Assembly (NCBI GenBank): GCA_027310325.1
Contig: DAIDBB010000536.1
Span: forward strand, 1 to 6,205
Source: a bacterium
Lineage (GTDB): Bacteria > Desulfobacterota > GWC2-55-46
DNA length: 6,205 nucleotides
Direction of reading: 5' to 3'
Below the pieces are notes generated by a model. It was not told the origin of the DNA. It searched no databases and saw nothing but the letters and a program-made list of their open reading frames with translations. Position 1 is the first letter of the stretch. Each line of letters begins with the position of its first letter. Shown piece by piece: positions 4,697 through 6,205 of the stretch. A program made the position numbers and the translations under genes.

Positions 4697-6205
4697 ATGG
4701 ACATGGAGGAAAAACTCAAAAACCTACCCGCAGCCCCGGGGGTCTACATAATGAAGGGCAAGAACGGGGAGGTCCTTTACATCGGCAAGGCAAAGAGCCT
4801 GCGGTCAAGGGTCCGGTCGTACTTCAGGGATGGCGGGGATACGAGGTATTCGGTAAAGTTCATAACCTCCAGGGTGGAAGATATCGATTACATCGTGACC
4901 GCCAACGAGAAAGAGGCCCTTTTCCTTGAAGACACCCTTCTTAAACGCCACAAGCCCAGATACAATATAAGGCTCAAGGACAGCAAGACTTACGTGAGCA
5001 TAAAGCTTACGGTTCAGGAAAAGTTCCCGCGCATCCTCGTTACGAGGCACATAAAAAAGGACGGGTCGAGGTACTTCGGCCCCTATGTCTCGGCCCGCGA
5101 CGTAAGGGAGACGATAAAATTCATACGAAAGATTTTCCCCATCTGCACCCACAGCATAACAGGCTTCAGGATAAAGACCCGCCCGTGCCTCGATTACCAG
5201 CTCGGTCTTTGCGCCGGGCCCGAGGCGGGCCTCATCTCCGAAGCGGCTTACCGCGAGCTCGTTAACGGCGCTATACTATTTCTCGAGGGCAGGAACCGGG
5301 AGCTCATCAAGATCCTCAAAGAGAGCATGAATACGGCCTCGAGGAACCTCGACTTCGAGAAGGCCGCCGCGATCCGCGACAGGGTCTCCGCCATAGAAGG
5401 GATGCTGGAGGAGCAGAAGGTCGTCTCGCACAGGGCCGTCGACAGGGACGTCTTCGCCTTCGTCCGTGAGGACGGCTCGCTCGCCTTGCAGGCGCTTTTC
5501 ATAAGGGATGGAAGGCTTCTCGGCGGCGCCGATTATTTTTTCGAGGATTCGGGGCTCCCTGACGAGGAGGTGATGTCGTCTTTCATCGCGCAGTTCTACC
5601 GCGGCGAAAGGTCCGTCCCTGACGAGGTGATACTCCCCGTAAGCCTTGAGGACGCGTCCGTCATAGGCGAATGGATATCCGGGAAAAGGGGGAGAAAAGT
5701 CTCCCTTATCGTGCCTGTAAAGGGCGAGAAGCTGAAGCTCCTTGAGATGGCTGAGTCGAACGCGAGGGAGGCCCTGAGGAAGAAGCATGAATCCGCGGCC
5801 GAGAAGGCGGGCGTCCTTGAGGGCCTTCAAAAAAGGCTACACCTTAAAAATATCCCTGAAAGGATCGAGGCCTTCGATATATCGAACATAGGCGGGACCC
5901 GCGCCGTGGGCGCCATGGTGACCTTTACCCGCGGCGAGCCCGATAAGGGCTCTTACCGGCTGTTCAAGATCAAGACCTCAGAGGGCCCGGACGATTACGC
6001 GATGATGCGCGAGGTCCTCTCCCGGAGATACCGAAAAGCCGGGGAGGGCGAGAAAGAGGATAAGGCGCAGCCGCCGATGCCGGACCTTATCCTCATTGAC
6101 GGCGGGAAAGGGCAGCTTAATATCGCGCTTAAAGTAATAAGCGAGTTCGGCATTAAGGACGTCGATATCGTGGCCCTTGCCAAGGAAAGGCCGGATGAAG
6201 AAGGG
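4697..6205 (+). CDS. uvrC: Excinuclease ABC subunit C (3' end outside window)
   Basis: UvrC makes both incisions in bacterial nucleotide excision repair after UvrA/UvrB find the lesion. The 503 codons present are open to the window edge; family members are about 600 residues. The N-terminal GIY-YIG nuclease (3' cut) shows APGVYIM (13-19), LYIGKAKSLRSRVRSYF (27-43, with Tyr28 and Arg38) and the catalytic glutamate in EALFLE near 78. A cysteine region follows (C150, C164, C172) but the fourth cysteine is Glu176. The UvrB-binding UVR motif spans about 201-240 (LDFEKAAAIRDRV). The RNase H-like nuclease (5' cut) begins at IEAFDIS with Asp394 and continues to LILIDGGKGQL with Asp468. The final catalytic residues and helix-hairpin-helix domain lie outside. 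The ATG at 4697 has a weak AGAGAA upstream; an ATG two codons later is nearly as good. It lies beyond the efp terminator, so it probably has its own promoter, which I cannot identify. Confidence 0.96.
   Translation, partial: MDMEEKLKNLPAAPGVYIMKGKNGEVLYIGKAKSLRSRVRSYFRDGGDTRYSVKFITSRVEDIDYIVTANEKEALFLEDTLLKRHKPRYNIRLKDSKTYVSIKLTVQEKFPRILVTRHIKKDGSRYFGPYVSARDVRETIKFIRKIFPICTHSITGFRIKTRPCLDYQLGLCAGPEAGLISEAAYRELVNGAILFLEGRNRELIKILKESMNTASRNLDFEKAAAIRDRVSAIEGMLEEQKVVSHRAVDRDVFAFVREDGSLALQALFIRDGRLLGGADYFFEDSGLPDEEVMSSFIAQFYRGERSVPDEVILPVSLEDASVIGEWISGKRGRKVSLIVPVKGEKLKLLEMAESNAREALRKKHESAAEKAGVLEGLQKRLHLKNIPERIEAFDISNIGGTRAVGAMVTFTRGEPDKGSYRLFKIKTSEGPDDYAMMREVLSRRYRKAGEGEKEDKAQPPMPDLILIDGGKGQLNIALKVISEFGIKDVDIVALAKERPDEEG

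Noticed and set aside
5276..5830. A 184-codon minus-strand open frame within uvrC
   Set aside because: It is antisense to the UVR and central region of uvrC, which is well conserved; no recognisable protein or start signal.

Overview
This window is an ordinary-looking stretch of bacterial chromosome with six genes, all on the + strand. In order they are the 3' end of gyrA, a complete gpsA, a family 2 glycosyltransferase of the TIGR04283 type, a long class II aldolase, efp (elongation factor P), and the first 503 codons of uvrC, which runs off the right edge. I see no mobile element, CRISPR array, tRNA or rRNA. No gap between genes exceeds 300 bases; the largest, about 160 bases between gpsA and the glycosyltransferase, holds a good promoter candidate.

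The DNA is fairly GC-rich. Arginine is often AGG and isoleucine often ATA, which contrasts with enterobacterial usage. That codon style, with gyrA followed directly by gpsA (as I recall from Geobacter-type genomes), suggests a deltaproteobacterial or Nitrospirota-like lineage. This placement is inference and not firm.

Layout: gyrA (ends 623) and gpsA (695-1693) lie in the same direction 71 bases apart, with a small hairpin between them. The 1694-1852 gap has a TGnTATAAT extended -10 so close to the GTG start of the glycosyltransferase that its mRNA should be leaderless or nearly so, plus a dyad over the -35 region. The aldolase (2602-3948) follows after 68 bases with its own strong Shine-Dalgarno. 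An AT-rich gap leads to efp (4037-4603), which ends at a clear Rho-independent terminator (4628-4657). uvrC starts at 4697 beyond that terminator, so it is probably a separate transcription unit.

Functions: GyrA and UvrC serve DNA topology and nucleotide excision repair, and EF-P serves translation of polyproline. If the aldolase uses fructose-1,6-bisphosphate, it and GpsA meet at dihydroxyacetone phosphate. The most interesting signals are protein-level departures from family rules. EF-P has Asn at the position that is normally a modified Lys or Arg. UvrC has Glu in place of the fourth iron-sulfur cysteine. The aldolase keeps all metal ligands but has long extensions and an altered DHAP-binding loop. 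I found no clear new multi-gene system.
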